Source: Alphaproteobacteria bacterium
GTDB lineage: Bacteria; Pseudomonadota; Alphaproteobacteria; UBA9219
Assembly: GCA_009779135.1 (NCBI GenBank)
Contig: WREW01000003.1
Span: 27,661-91,660, forward strand
Reading direction: 5' to 3'
Length of the DNA: 64,000 bases
Shown piece by piece: positions 40,473 through 49,628 of the stretch (positions are counted from its first letter, which is position 1; each line of letters opens with the position of its first letter). The notes beneath the pieces are model-generated. The model had not been told where the DNA came from. It was given only the letters and a program-made list of their open reading frames with translations, and did no database searches. The translations under genes and the position numbers were made by a program.

Positions 40473-41224
40473 TTTGTGGCCTCTTTTTTAAGGGCTTCTT
40501 GAAAATCCACCAGTTTAGTTATCTTGGAAAATAGTGGACTTAATGTATAGAAACTACCACCGAATCCACCACTTACGAGAGAAACCAACCCTGTTCTTGT
40601 AAGCGCGCCTATCATAGCTTGAAACTCATCTTCCTCTAAAATCTTGGGGCCGCGCTCTTTTTCAACTAAGCCTACCCCTTGCTTGGTGAAAACGTCTTTG
40701 CCTGCCAACCAGCGCATTGCCCTAACAGAATATGGATCATTATCCGCCATGTGGTCAGAAACTCCTTGTTGTATTCCAGTCATTTGACTTTCAGCATCCT
40801 CTTGTAATTTGAACTTGTATAAAGCTGCAAGAATTTGCAGTTCCTCATGAGATAATCCTTCAAGGATTTTTGCATATCTATTGAATTCGCTTGCATACAA
40901 GGCCGGTTGTAAGCTTTCATTATTAAGCAGGCCTCGTATCAATTTTGCCAGTATCCGAAGATTTATCCTTGCTTCGCCGTTCATAGCGGCTTGCAAATAG
41001 CGGTGCAAAATTGAGATTTTATCGTCATCGCTAACATTTGAAAAATTGCCATCGGTAATTTCGTCAAGCAATATATCTCTAGCTTGTTTAGCCTTCTTGC
41101 CTCGCCAGATGCTTAATGCTTCTTGCGCTGTAGTTTGCATTGTAGCTACTGGCGCTCCAGTTGAAAGGAGATCTATTGTGGCAGCTATGCCAATATTACC
41201 AGCACTTTTTACAATATCACTCAT
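40469..41224 (-). CDS. unknown protein in the mod operon
   Basis: A 251-residue protein I do not recognise. The N-terminus (IVKSAGNIGIAATIDLLSTGAPVATMQTTAQEAL) could be amphipathic. The rest looks helical with a central LSHEELQILAALYKF. The track begins at a TTG (41230), but the ATG at 41224 lies seven bases after GAGGAGG. It starts 46 bases after the methyltransferase gene and overlaps the coiled-coil gene by four bases. Confidence 0.58.
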   Translation of the reverse strand: MSDIVKSAGNIGIAATIDLLSTGAPVATMQTTAQEALSIWRGKKAKQARDILLDEITDGNFSNVSDDDKISILHRYLQAAMNGEARINLRILAKLIRGLLNNESLQPALYASEFNRYAKILEGLSHEELQILAALYKFKLQEDAESQMTGIQQGVSDHMADNDPYSVRAMRWLAGKDVFTKQGVGLVEKERGPKILEEDEFQAMIGALTRTGLVSLVSGGFGGSFYTLSPLFSKITKLVDFQEALKKEATK

Positions 41225-41270
41225 TATCAATCCTCCTCTATCTCAAAATCCTTCTCCGTAAAATCCTCTC

Positions 41271-42800
41271 TTACAGGTAGAGGATAGCCTGGCTTGTTCC
41301 ATTCGCATTTTTCCAGGATGGCCTTGGGGATTTTTTGATGGCTATGTTTTTGAAGGCGTCTTTGTTGCCGGTGAAGCCGCCGCAACAGATGAGAAGGCTA
41401 TCGTTGCCAAGGTCGTTGTGGATTTCTTCTAGGTAGTCCTCGGTCAACGTCATGGTTGTTGTGAAAAGCCAGTTTTTCTCTGTGCCTTGACCTTGTTTCC
41501 AGAACACGGATTTATCAGGGCGGTATTTGAAGCCCATAATCTTGCACATGGCTTCGGCCAGCATATCGCCGTTGTATTCCTTGGAGATAATATCAAAGCC
41601 GCGTGAGTCTTTGGTTATAAGTGAAGAAGCCAACTCGTAAAACTTGAATCCACCGCCGCCTTTCCAGGCTACGGCTTTAGAAATCCCGCCTTGGTCTTCA
41701 CCATCAACAACTTTCTTTAAGCGCGGCAGGCAATGTGTGTAGGCATGATCCCCAAGTTCAATCCCAATCCAACGTCGCCCCATCTTATGTGCCACCGCTG
41801 CCGTTGTTCCAGAGCCGAGGAAGCTATCTAGAACAAGATCACCTTCATTGGAGCCAAGCGTTAAAACCCTTTCAATAAGACGCTCCGGTTTTGGAGTTGC
41901 AAATACATCTTTTGAATTAAACGCAATAACTTCTTTTTTAGCATCTTGGTTATGTCCGACTTCTTGATAAGTCCATATTGTCATAGAAGTTAGTCCTTGT
42001 TTTACTTCTGACAAAAAGCGTTTAATTGAAGGAACACTATTCCCTGTTGGCCCAAACCAAATTCGGTTATCAGAAATCATTTCGGCAAATTTCTCTTTTG
42101 ACACGCGCCAGCAATAACCCGCAGGAGGATTTACACATCTTCCCGATGGAGTTGTTATGGGGTAGTCAGTTGCAGTATTATAAGTTTTCACCGATAAATC
42201 CCCTGACTTCCACACTCCCCTTGGGTCGGTATCGGGATTTTTATACCTTGCATTCATTTCTTCTGAGCGTGGCAGAAGGTTTGGCCGCCAAGTGTTTTTA
42301 TCTTTTGCCCAAACCATTATAAAATCATGATTGTCCGATAACCATTTTGCATCGTTTTGTGGCGCATATTTTTTCTGCCATATCACGTTATTTATAAAGT
42401 TTTGTCGCCCCAACACTTCGTCCATAAGCATTTTCAAATACGCTTGCTCGTTATCATCAATACTTATCCAAATACTTCCATCTTCCGCAAGCAAGTTGCG
42501 CAAGATTTCCAGCCGGTCACGCATAAGCGAAAGCCAAATGGAATGCTCATAACCGTCATCATAATGTTCAAAGGCGTTGCCGGTGCTATAGGGCGGGTCT
42601 ATGTAGATACATTTGACCTTTCCGGCAAAATCAGCCTCCAGCGATTTCAAGGCAAGCAGATTATCGCCGTGGATAAGCATGTTCTCGGTGTCTTGATCGC
42701 CATAGGACTTTTTCTTGTCTTCAAGCAGAATACGCGGTTCGGGGCTTATCTGCGCGTCCTTGCCTGCCCAGGTTAATTCAAGTTTATTGTTCTTCGCCAT
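41271..42800 (-). CDS. type III-like site-specific DNA methyltransferase (Mod)
   Basis: An N6-adenine or N4-cytosine DNA methyltransferase, 509 residues. The catalytic motif DPPY is in KCIYIDPPYSTGNAF near residue 70; the SAM-binding FLGSGTT motif comes later (LDSFLGSGTTAAVAHKMGRRWIGIELG), the beta-class order. The opening NMLIHGDNLLALKSL is typical of type III Mod subunits. No Res (helicase-nuclease) gene is present; three unknown genes follow in the operon instead. A long AT-rich region lies upstream. Confidence 0.85.
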   Translation of the reverse strand: MAKNNKLELTWAGKDAQISPEPRILLEDKKKSYGDQDTENMLIHGDNLLALKSLEADFAGKVKCIYIDPPYSTGNAFEHYDDGYEHSIWLSLMRDRLEILRNLLAEDGSIWISIDDNEQAYLKMLMDEVLGRQNFINNVIWQKKYAPQNDAKWLSDNHDFIMVWAKDKNTWRPNLLPRSEEMNARYKNPDTDPRGVWKSGDLSVKTYNTATDYPITTPSGRCVNPPAGYCWRVSKEKFAEMISDNRIWFGPTGNSVPSIKRFLSEVKQGLTSMTIWTYQEVGHNQDAKKEVIAFNSKDVFATPKPERLIERVLTLGSNEGDLVLDSFLGSGTTAAVAHKMGRRWIGIELGDHAYTHCLPRLKKVVDGEDQGGISKAVAWKGGGGFKFYELASSLITKDSRGFDIISKEYNGDMLAEAMCKIMGFKYRPDKSVFWKQGQGTEKNWLFTTTMTLTEDYLEEIHNDLGNDSLLICCGGFTGNKDAFKNIAIKKSPRPSWKNANGTSQAILYL

Positions 42801-43253
42801 GTGCCTTTCCTGTTTTTCAATGACTTTCTAACAGCCGCCTGTGCCGGCGACTGCCCCCTACCGAAAGCCCAATCAAATCCGCTATCCCCTACATACTTAT
42901 TGCGGGATTTTTCTCGATTGCAAAGAGTATTTTCCGGCCGGTTTTGGGGGGTGAAAAACCTTGGAATGGGGGTGCGATCGTCTTAATTTTACGGCTTCAA
43001 AGGATCTTTTTTTTGTTACATTTTATTACAGTTAACGATTGTTAACCCGTTTTCGCCCTGATTCTACCCATAATGGGTAGTTTTGGACCTTTTTTAGGTA
43101 GCGACAGGTAAAAGGTTAAAAATCCGTTAACATATTGAAATCGAATTAGTTTCAGGATTCTGTGGTAAAATATAGGTATGTGTTGCTTTTGTGTTTTGGG
43201 GTCTTTTGGGGCTTTGCATGAAAGCATTTTGACTTAACCGACAGGAGTCAGCT
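42801..43253. promoter_or_regulatory. divergent intergenic region with GTTAAC repeats
   Basis: This 453-base AT-rich stretch separates the divergent mod operon and the two unknown genes on the plus strand. It has no supported gene. GTTAACGATTGTTAAC at 43031-43046 is a pair of palindromic hexamers four bases apart and could be an operator. Promoters for both sides are expected here, but I cannot place them firmly. Confidence 0.4.
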
Positions 43254-43811
43254 ATGAATAGAGCATTGGATTTATTCCGTTTCGATAATTGGGCATGGCC
43301 GTTTATGGAAGAACAGATTCCCCAGCTGAAACTGCTCACACCCGATCCTGATCCCGAGATCACGATCGAGCCGGTGGAGTTTGGGCAAGCAGTAAGCAGT
43401 AAGCTTTTTCTGCTGACTGAAAAGGGGCATGAGCCTATATACGTTAGAATCGGTTTTAGCTGGGAAAACAAGCCCGGCACACGCGATACATATAAGGCTT
43501 ATTATCTTGACCATGCCGTATATTACAAGGAAATTGAACGGGGTTCACGACATTATCAGGGCAAAGGCGACATTTTACGCGATAGTGAAGGCCGGGGCAT
43601 TCTGCTGTCTCTTGCTCACCAAAAAGCTTTCCAAGACTATTTCTGGAAAACAAGATATGAACGTGATTTGGCTTTGATACAGGAACTCAATGTAACACTT
43701 CTTCCGTTTGACACCTATTACCGTGCAGATCCCAGCCTTACACCTTACCAACTCGTGCGCGGACGACCGCGACAACAAGAAAGGATTGAAACAAAGCCAG
43801 AACCCCAATGA
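43254..43811 (+). CDS. unknown protein
   Basis: A 185-residue protein I do not recognise, with no membrane segment. It is rich in aromatic residues (LFRFDNWAWPFMEEQ at the start; DHAVYYKEIERGSRHYQGKG in the middle). A clear ribosome site, AGGAG six bases before the ATG, supports the start. It is followed after 15 bases by another unknown gene with its own ribosome site, so the two form an operon. Confidence 0.6.
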   Translation: MNRALDLFRFDNWAWPFMEEQIPQLKLLTPDPDPEITIEPVEFGQAVSSKLFLLTEKGHEPIYVRIGFSWENKPGTRDTYKAYYLDHAVYYKEIERGSRHYQGKGDILRDSEGRGILLSLAHQKAFQDYFWKTRYERDLALIQELNVTLLPFDTYYRADPSLTPYQLVRGRPRQQERIETKPEPQ

Positions 43812-43826
43812 TAAGGAGTTTGTGCT

Positions 43827-44738
43827 ATGGTTTCACCTTACCGTATTCTTAAAAACAAAATTGCCAATCAGATCATAAGGGAAGTGGTTCTCCCAAGCCT
43901 GGTTTGTATGGGCGCACGTGCTTTTGGACATATGGGCTTGTTTTATATCTATTCCGGCCCTTATGATAAATTCGAAACATATTTAGTTGAAGCCCCATGC
44001 CTGCCATATATCAATCATAGTGATAGAACTTCGGCAGAAACATTTCCTTTGCATGAAGCTGCCTATTTAGACGACTCCGATATAGGCGCTCTTCTCTTTC
44101 GCGAAAACAACTTGTACGCTGAAATAGAGCAAACATATACCAATAAATTGCATGGAAAATTATCTGAAGATCAGATTGATAAGAGAATCAAGCTGGCCAT
44201 CGACAAAGTCATGGCGTTTGTTTCCTTAAAATACATTGAAGCGGCGTTCGGCGAATGTGTGGCGCATGTTTGCGGGGCAGGGAAACACCGCATGGCGCGT
44301 CTTGCTGAAATCAGGCCGCTTGTTGCCAATGAAAATGTTGAAATCATAAATGGCTGGCCGCGTCAGCCGTTTATAGAGTTTTACAATATCAACCGCGATG
44401 AAGCTTTCCAGCTTATAGGCTGGACAGACTTGTTGCGGGCGAAGGATCTTTTTACGAGAACACCTTCGATTGATACGCAACGCGCCTACGAGCAGTTCAG
44501 GTTTTTTCTTATCAATGAGCGCACAGAAATGGCAGCAGACCCCCAAACGCGCATCATTGCGCCAGGTGAGGCGCGGCAGCGTGAGGACCAAAGAGGCCGG
44601 ATTTTATCGCCTTATGGCATGGACCATATTCCCGGAGAAATCGAGGTTATTGCCCCCGGGAGCATCTTGTCCTTACCCCAACGCTTTGGCGGCCCGCTGA
44701 AGACCTATAGGAACCAAATTATTAAACCCGTTATTTAA
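43827..44738 (+). CDS. unknown protein
   Basis: A 303-residue protein I do not recognise. It lacks membrane segments; the centre is helical (KLSEDQIDKRIKLAIDKVMAFVSLKYIEAAFGECVAH). AAGGAG lies eight bases before the ATG. It shares an operon with the preceding gene, and its 3' end overlaps the convergent DUF5681 gene by four bases. Confidence 0.6.
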   Translation: MVSPYRILKNKIANQIIREVVLPSLVCMGARAFGHMGLFYIYSGPYDKFETYLVEAPCLPYINHSDRTSAETFPLHEAAYLDDSDIGALLFRENNLYAEIEQTYTNKLHGKLSEDQIDKRIKLAIDKVMAFVSLKYIEAAFGECVAHVCGAGKHRMARLAEIRPLVANENVEIINGWPRQPFIEFYNINRDEAFQLIGWTDLLRAKDLFTRTPSIDTQRAYEQFRFFLINERTEMAADPQTRIIAPGEARQREDQRGRILSPYGMDHIPGEIEVIAPGSILSLPQRFGGPLKTYRNQIIKPVI

Positions 44739-45364
44739 CGCACAGGTTGAACCACCGAAGAATCCTCGGTCGTTTCACCCCCTGCGGGCGGGGGTACGGC
44801 TAGCTTGGGTCGAAAATGACTCCTATCTCGCATAACATCTTCCGCCACGCCGGGCTTCAACTCGACAAGCTTCAGGGACAAAAGCTGTTCAAGATTTTGA
44901 TAAATCCAGCTGAGAGCATCTTCGCCAAGAGCTTTTGTCACTTCCTCATAACTACATCTGACACGGGCCGCGTCTTCAAGGGATTTCATTATGCTGTCAG
45001 TTATCTCTGTCGTACGTTCTCGGCTCTCATCTGAGCGAAACTCAGGGCGATCGAAGATTTTTAGTCTCTCCATCATATCAAACAGATATTTGGTCGCCCG
45101 CAGATCGCCCTTCATCCCTTTCTCTACTGCACGTTTTATCAAAATGCTGTACCTTGTAGCTTTGCTTGTCTTTTCTCCCTGCCGCACTTCTACCAAGCTC
45201 AAAAGCTCTTTAACAAGCATATCAGATAGATTTTTCGAGGCTCTCGGCCTTCCTTTTGCGTTGCCGCTCTTGCCTTTCTTAAAACGTGTGTCATGCGGCG
45301 GTTTTTTGTAACCAACTTTATAGCCTTCAGTCTCAGCATCATAGTCGTTAAAGTCCTCATTCAT
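44735..45364 (-). CDS. DUF5681 family protein
   Basis: The N-terminal segment KKPPHDTRFKKGKSGNAKGRPR followed by a helical LSDMLVKELLSLVEV is typical of DUF5681, found in phage-like and mobile regions and often beside ParB/methyltransferase genes, as here. The function is unproven; a small-terminase-like DNA-binding role has been considered. 209 residues. The start follows GGGAG by eight bases and overlaps the preceding methyltransferase fragment by four bases. Confidence 0.75.
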   Translation of the reverse strand: MNEDFNDYDAETEGYKVGYKKPPHDTRFKKGKSGNAKGRPRASKNLSDMLVKELLSLVEVRQGEKTSKATRYSILIKRAVEKGMKGDLRATKYLFDMMERLKIFDRPEFRSDESRERTTEITDSIMKSLEDAARVRCSYEEVTKALGEDALSWIYQNLEQLLSLKLVELKPGVAEDVMRDRSHFRPKLAVPPPAGGETTEDSSVVQPVR

Positions 45365-45675
45365 GGCAGGTTCTCCCTAGGACACCCATGGTCTTCTTGA
45401 CGGGTTTTCCGAACTTCATCAAAGGTACGTCCATCAGCCAAGAGCGCCTTGCGCCCCGAAACCCTTTCCCAGCGGCTTATGATGAGGTCGCAGTAAACGG
45501 GATCAAGCTCGATAAGCCTCGCCCTGCGGCCTGTGCGTTCAGCAGCAATCAGCGTGGTTCCGCTGCCCGCGAACGGGTCGAGGATGACTTCGCCACGATT
45601 TGAACAGTCCATAATAGCGTCCATGACCATGGCGACAGGCTTTCGGGTGGGGTGTTTTGGAATATTCTCAGTCAT
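45361..45675 (-). CDS. DNA methyltransferase, C-terminal piece of a split gene
   Basis: This 104-residue frame carries HPTRKPVAMVMDAIMDCSNRG and the SAM-binding motif ILDPFAGSGTTLIAAE, which in intact relatives end a ParB/methyltransferase protein. It is in the same frame as the first piece (46045-46749) but separated by a middle piece in another frame. The ATG overlaps the middle piece by four bases and lies five bases after a perfect AAGGAGG, so it could be translated on its own. Confidence 0.7.
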   Translation of the reverse strand: MTENIPKHPTRKPVAMVMDAIMDCSNRGEVILDPFAGSGTTLIAAERTGRRARLIELDPVYCDLIISRWERVSGRKALLADGRTFDEVRKTRQEDHGCPRENLP

Positions 45676-46064
45676 TTTTGCCTCCTTTTGTCGCGAATAG
45701 CCGGATAGGACCAGACATTTGTGCGATAACGCCCGCGAGAGCCAAGGCCGAAGTTATTGATATGCGGACCGTTTCCGTACTTAAACACGAAAACCAACTC
45801 ATGCTGGCTGCGGTAGAAGCTGCCCATGCCTGCGCGATCCTTGATCCATACGCAAAGCTGTTTGAAAGCCAGCAAACCTTCGGCGGAAGCCATGATTTCT
45901 GGAATATGGCGGGCATCCATACACTCAAAGACGATAGCGCCATCTTCAAGAAAGGGGATAAAACAGGTCTTTGAATCCCGCAGAAGCCTGATGTGTTCTG
46001 AGGGAGATAACTCACCAGACCCCTGAACAAATTCCCGATGAGTCTCATATCTTGCGTTTGACAT
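45672..46064 (-). CDS. DNA methyltransferase, middle piece of a split gene
   Basis: The 130 residues contain THREFVQGSGELSPSEH and GMGSFYRSQHELVFVFKYG, which belong between the DPPY and FAGSGTT parts of ParB-linked DNA methyltransferases. It overlaps the first piece by 20 bases in a different frame and the last piece by four. A moderate ribosome site (AAGGA) precedes its ATG. Confidence 0.65.
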   Translation of the reverse strand: MSNARYETHREFVQGSGELSPSEHIRLLRDSKTCFIPFLEDGAIVFECMDARHIPEIMASAEGLLAFKQLCVWIKDRAGMGSFYRSQHELVFVFKYGNGPHINNFGLGSRGRYRTNVWSYPAIRDKRRQK

Positions 46065-46749
46065 GGCCGTTTATCCTTACGTTGTATGGGGGATCTGTAA
46101 AAACCATGCGGACATGTTCCGTCCCCAATAGCTGTTGGTAGGTCAGCGGATCGGTAGCATCGCCACATATCAAACGGTGGTCGCCAAGAACCCAAATGTC
46201 GCCTTTTTGCGATACAGGCTGATAATCCGGTGCGACCTCAGGCAAGGGAGGGTCTTCCTGTTCCTGAGAGGAGAGACAGCGTTCGCTGAGAACATCCAGC
46301 TCGATGGAATCTGAGCCGACAATCTCCAGATCAATTTCGGCCTCGACGATTTCCGCCAGTTCAATCACCAGCTGTTCATCATCCCAGACAGTAGCCTCGC
46401 TAAGTTTGTTTAAAGCTATCCGCAGGGCTTTAATCTCGGCCTCTGAGAGGTGGTTAACGTAAATGCCCAGTATATGCGTAGCCCCTAATTCTTTTATGGC
46501 TTCAAAAACCAGATGGCCGTCGATAATGACCCCATCGCTTTTCAAAGGGATAGGCACGACCTGACCGAACCTTTGCAAATTGCCCATCATGGCGGATTTT
46601 TGGGCGCTGGGGTGTTTTCGTAAGGTTCTGTCGTAGGGTTTGATGCCTGCGATTGCGACAGGCCTTATGTTCCTTTGGAGGTCGGAAAGGAACGATTGCT
46701 GGAGAAAACGGGGTAATGAATAAGTGGGTTCGGTCAAGGCTGCCTCCAT
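46045..46749 (-). CDS. ParB-domain plus N-terminal methyltransferase piece of a split gene
   Basis: The first half is a ParB N-terminal-like domain (KPYDRTLRKHPSAQKSAMMGNLQRFGQVVPIPL, then VIIDGHLVFEAIKELG). The second half starts a DNA methyltransferase: GDIWVLGDHRLICGDATDP and the catalytic VFTDPPYNV near its end. The frame then stops just after GHVKRKI. The track start is a TTG; I use the ATG at 46749, though a TTG at 46737 has a better ribosome site (GGAGG). Intact relatives continue into the two following pieces. Confidence 0.7.
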   Translation of the reverse strand: MEAALTEPTYSLPRFLQQSFLSDLQRNIRPVAIAGIKPYDRTLRKHPSAQKSAMMGNLQRFGQVVPIPLKSDGVIIDGHLVFEAIKELGATHILGIYVNHLSEAEIKALRIALNKLSEATVWDDEQLVIELAEIVEAEIDLEIVGSDSIELDVLSERCLSSQEQEDPPLPEVAPDYQPVSQKGDIWVLGDHRLICGDATDPLTYQQLLGTEHVRMVFTDPPYNVRINGHVKRKI

Positions 46750-46820
46750 ATCCAAGGGTTAGGAGGATTTAGCCACTGGATGCGCAGGAAAGCACTTACC
46801 GAGTTTCGGGGGAAATTGTC

Positions 46821-47459
46821 TTAATCTTTGCGAGTCGGGGTCTGCCCCTTTTCCTGAACGTAAAACCGTAAAACTGTAGCGACCTGTGTATCCCTAATGT
46901 CATCAGACACCAGTATCTTCGCCAGTTTTGTGATAATCTTCCCTGCGGGTGATACGCTCTTGGATACATAATGGTTTGTTTCATCGTAAGGATTGTGCGT
47001 CACGTCCTTCCCTGTCAGAGAAACATAGGCTTCGCACAGTTGATATATAAACATCCCGATCGGGGTTCGGTTCGGTCCACGCTTTAGTTTTTCTTCGCCG
47101 AGTTTGGCAAGAAACTTTTCCAGAAGTTCGAGTCTGGCCATATCTTCAAAATATGCGTGATAGGGATCGGACGAGATTTTTTGATATGATAACTTATGCT
47201 CAAATTGGAAATCCTCTGATGTGTACAGATTACTGAGAGACATCCTTGCTTTTGCAATATGCTTGGATGCTTTTTGAGCTTCTGACGGGCTGAAGCTCTT
47301 TTTCTTTTTATCCCGACACCACGCCGCTTTAGCGTCCTGCAACTCGTTTATAAATTCATCCCATTGGTCACTTGAAAAAGACTCGTTGGGAAAAAGCCTC
47401 TGTACGGCACAAATATCAAATTGCCATCCTTCGTCCTCTGGGTCTCTCGCGTAAAGCAT
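46821..47459 (-). CDS. unknown protein
   Basis: A 212-residue, Lys-rich protein I do not recognise. No membrane segment. It contains GPNRTPIGMFIYQLCEAYVSLTGKDVTHNPYDETNHYVSKSVSPAG, which has the look of a conserved phage or mobile-element protein of unknown function. It lies upstream of the split methyltransferase on the same strand. Confidence 0.5.
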   Translation of the reverse strand: MLYARDPEDEGWQFDICAVQRLFPNESFSSDQWDEFINELQDAKAAWCRDKKKKSFSPSEAQKASKHIAKARMSLSNLYTSEDFQFEHKLSYQKISSDPYHAYFEDMARLELLEKFLAKLGEEKLKRGPNRTPIGMFIYQLCEAYVSLTGKDVTHNPYDETNHYVSKSVSPAGKIITKLAKILVSDDIRDTQVATVLRFYVQEKGQTPTRKD

Positions 47460-47704
47460 ATTGCATTCTCTGCATGGATGATAAAATTCCCTGTATCGAT
47501 TCAGCTAAGTTTAGCTTTGTTCCAAGGATTTTTCCAGCCATACCAAAAGCTTAGTTAGAGAATTTCCTTCAGCAGGGGTGCTTATCAGGCCTGATTTTGG
47601 CTAAAATTCCCTGCTAACAGGGACTTTTAGAGTTTAATTCCAAGAGAATAGTTGTATCATGGCTGCTTCCGCCGCCAGATTATACAGCCCGATCAACCTG
47701 CGCT

Positions 47705-48691
47705 TTAATCTTGATAGATTCTAAACCCCAGTTCTTCATAGGCTGCATTTAGCCCCACACGCCCACCAACAGGCAGGGTTATCATGGGGAATGTGTGGCC
47801 AAAATCCATATCGCACACGACTGGCATGCCTTTTAATCTTTCATGACTTTTGACCATATCGACAAATTGTTGCGTGTCGATTTTCAACATACGCTCAAAA
47901 CGCCCTAAAATAATCCCCCTCACCCCATCAAAACGCGCCTGTTGCGTGAGTGACTCCAAAACACGCGTAACAAGTTTCAAGGCATTATCCGGCGGGATAT
48001 CGGTGACCTCCAGCGCTAAAATCGTATCAGCCAAAGAAGGCATATAGGGCGTCCCCAGCAGCAGCTGCAATGTTGTCATTTCACCGCCGATCAAGCGGCC
48101 TTGCGCTGTGCCTTCGTTGATAACAACGGGCCCCTTTGTATCATGGAAGTTTCTGTTTTCCTGATCCAGATACCACAGATCATCACTCCATTGAGAGCTT
48201 GGCCTATAATCAATGGTCGCTGCGCTAAACAAAATCTCATGCAGATAATCCAAACAATATTCTGCTCCTTTTTTCATCCCTAACGTGGAAAATGCCGGCC
48301 CACAATAAGTCACAAGCCCTGTTTTTGTATAAATCGCATTCAACAAGGCCGTTATATCAGAATAGCCGACAAGAAACTTGGGATTGTTTTTGATGAGATC
48401 ATAATCAAGATAAGGCAGCAATTCGTTGGAATTAAACCCGCCGATAACAGCGAACACCGCCTTTACATTTTTATCCGAAAAAGCATCGTGCAAATCCTGC
48501 GCCCTCTCAGAAATGGAAGAAGAGGCAAACTGATTACAGCTTTCTACATTTTTTCCGAAAGAAACAACCAATTCCCATTTTTCAAGCCGTTCCTTAGCCA
48601 AGCCCCGTATATCCTGACCAATAATTTTATACGACAACGAAGGCGCAACAATCCGAACTTCATCACCCGCTTTTAATTTTTCAGGGAACAT
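47705..48691 (-). CDS. S66 family serine peptidase (LD-carboxypeptidase/MccF-like)
   Basis: The fold and motifs match the S66 family: GDEVRIVAPS at the start, AVIGGFNSNELLPYLDYD, the nucleophile serine in FLVGYSDITALLNAIY, GLVTYCGPAFSTLGM, and the later Glu/His region (EVTDIPPDN; FGHTFPMITLPVG). Family members are LD-carboxypeptidases that trim murein peptides, or MccF-type peptidases that inactivate microcin C and aminoacyl-sulfamoyl-adenosines. The NSNELLPYLDYD and GPAFSTLGM parts look closer to MccF. The ATG at 48691 follows GGAGGG; the track start at 48733 also has a ribosome site. Confidence 0.85.
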   Translation of the reverse strand: MFPEKLKAGDEVRIVAPSLSYKIIGQDIRGLAKERLEKWELVVSFGKNVESCNQFASSSISERAQDLHDAFSDKNVKAVFAVIGGFNSNELLPYLDYDLIKNNPKFLVGYSDITALLNAIYTKTGLVTYCGPAFSTLGMKKGAEYCLDYLHEILFSAATIDYRPSSQWSDDLWYLDQENRNFHDTKGPVVINEGTAQGRLIGGEMTTLQLLLGTPYMPSLADTILALEVTDIPPDNALKLVTRVLESLTQQARFDGVRGIILGRFERMLKIDTQQFVDMVKSHERLKGMPVVCDMDFGHTFPMITLPVGGRVGLNAAYEELGFRIYQD

Positions 48692-48745
48692 GTGAACAGA
48701 GCCCTCCAAAACGCCGCTTTTCAAGCCTTGCATACGTTTCCCCCT

Positions 48746-49594
48746 TTAAAACACGCCTTGATCCATCTCACGCGCGGGTTTATCCGTCTTGCTCGGCCCC
48801 AAAGGCTTTGCCGGAACGCCGCCTACAATGGTGAAGGCGGCGACATCTTCAAGTACCACGCTCCCCGCCGCGATGGTCGCGCCATCGCCGACTTTGATAT
48901 TTCCAAGCACAGAAGCGCCGGCGCCGATCATCACATCACGCCCGATTTTAGGATGGCGATCGCCTACGGTATTCCCTGTGCCGCCCAGCGTAACATTGTG
49001 AAGCAGCGAAACACAATCACCCACCACGGACGTCTCGCCCACCACAAGGCCTGTGGCATGATCCAGCATAATCCCGCGCCCCATGCGCGCCGCAGGATGA
49101 ATATCAACCGCATATAAAAGCGAAGAACGCGATTGAAGATAGAGAGCATCCTGCAAACGGCCCGCCCGCCAAAGCGCATGCGAAAGACGATAAGTCTGCA
49201 GCGCATGAAAACCCTTGAAATAAAGAAAAGGCGACAAAGGCTCCAAAGCCGCCGGATCACGCTCCAAAACCGCTTGGAGATCATCAAGCGCCAGCGCCAA
49301 AAGCGCAGGTTCCTTGACATAAACATCCGCAAACAAGGTTTCAAGCGCCGCGCGCGCTTCCTGCCCTTCAAGCGCCAGCCGCGCCAGCGTGCGCGCAAGC
49401 CCCTGCGCCATGGTTTCTGAATCCGTCACGATCCCCAGCGCCACCGCAACCAAAGGCGAAAAATCTTCCCCCTGCTGCGCGCGCGCAAAAGACCGCAATT
49501 TCTGCCAGAAAACAGGGACGTCCCCGCTCTGGTGAAAAGAGCCATTCTGATAGGAAGGAAAAAAGTTTGAGAGAGAAGCAGCTTTGTTATTCAT
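48746..49594 (-). CDS. cysE: serine O-acetyltransferase
   Basis: CysE acetylates serine to O-acetylserine, the first step of cysteine synthesis. The N-terminal helical domain is followed by a left-handed beta-helix with [30 protein letters not shown] and [30 protein letters not shown]. The track start at 49627 lies in the leader; the ATG at 49594 follows AAGGGG by five or six bases and gives 282 residues. A Cys-rich leader peptide lies upstream. cysK, for the next step, is at 30.5 kb. Confidence 0.94.
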   Translation of the reverse strand: MNNKAASLSNFFPSYQNGSFHQSGDVPVFWQKLRSFARAQQGEDFSPLVAVALGIVTDSETMAQGLARTLARLALEGQEARAALETLFADVYVKEPALLALALDDLQAVLERDPAALEPLSPFLYFKGFHALQTYRLSHALWRAGRLQDALYLQSRSSLLYAVDIHPAARMGRGIMLDHATGLVVGETSVVGDCVSLLHNVTLGGTGNTVGDRHPKIGRDVMIGAGASVLGNIKVGDGATIAAGSVVLEDVAAFTIVGGVPAKPLGPSKTDKPAREMDQGVF

Positions 49595-49628
49595 GATGAC
49601 CCCTTTGTGTGTAAGCGTTGCAGGCAAG

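Noticed and set aside
45668-46195. 175-residue minus-strand frame over the split methyltransferase
   Set aside because: Third-frame shadow; its translation has no methyltransferase motifs.
34220-47704. Complete prophage
   Set aside because: No capsid, portal, tail, large terminase or integrase gene is present; only phage-associated families such as DUF5681 and HNH.
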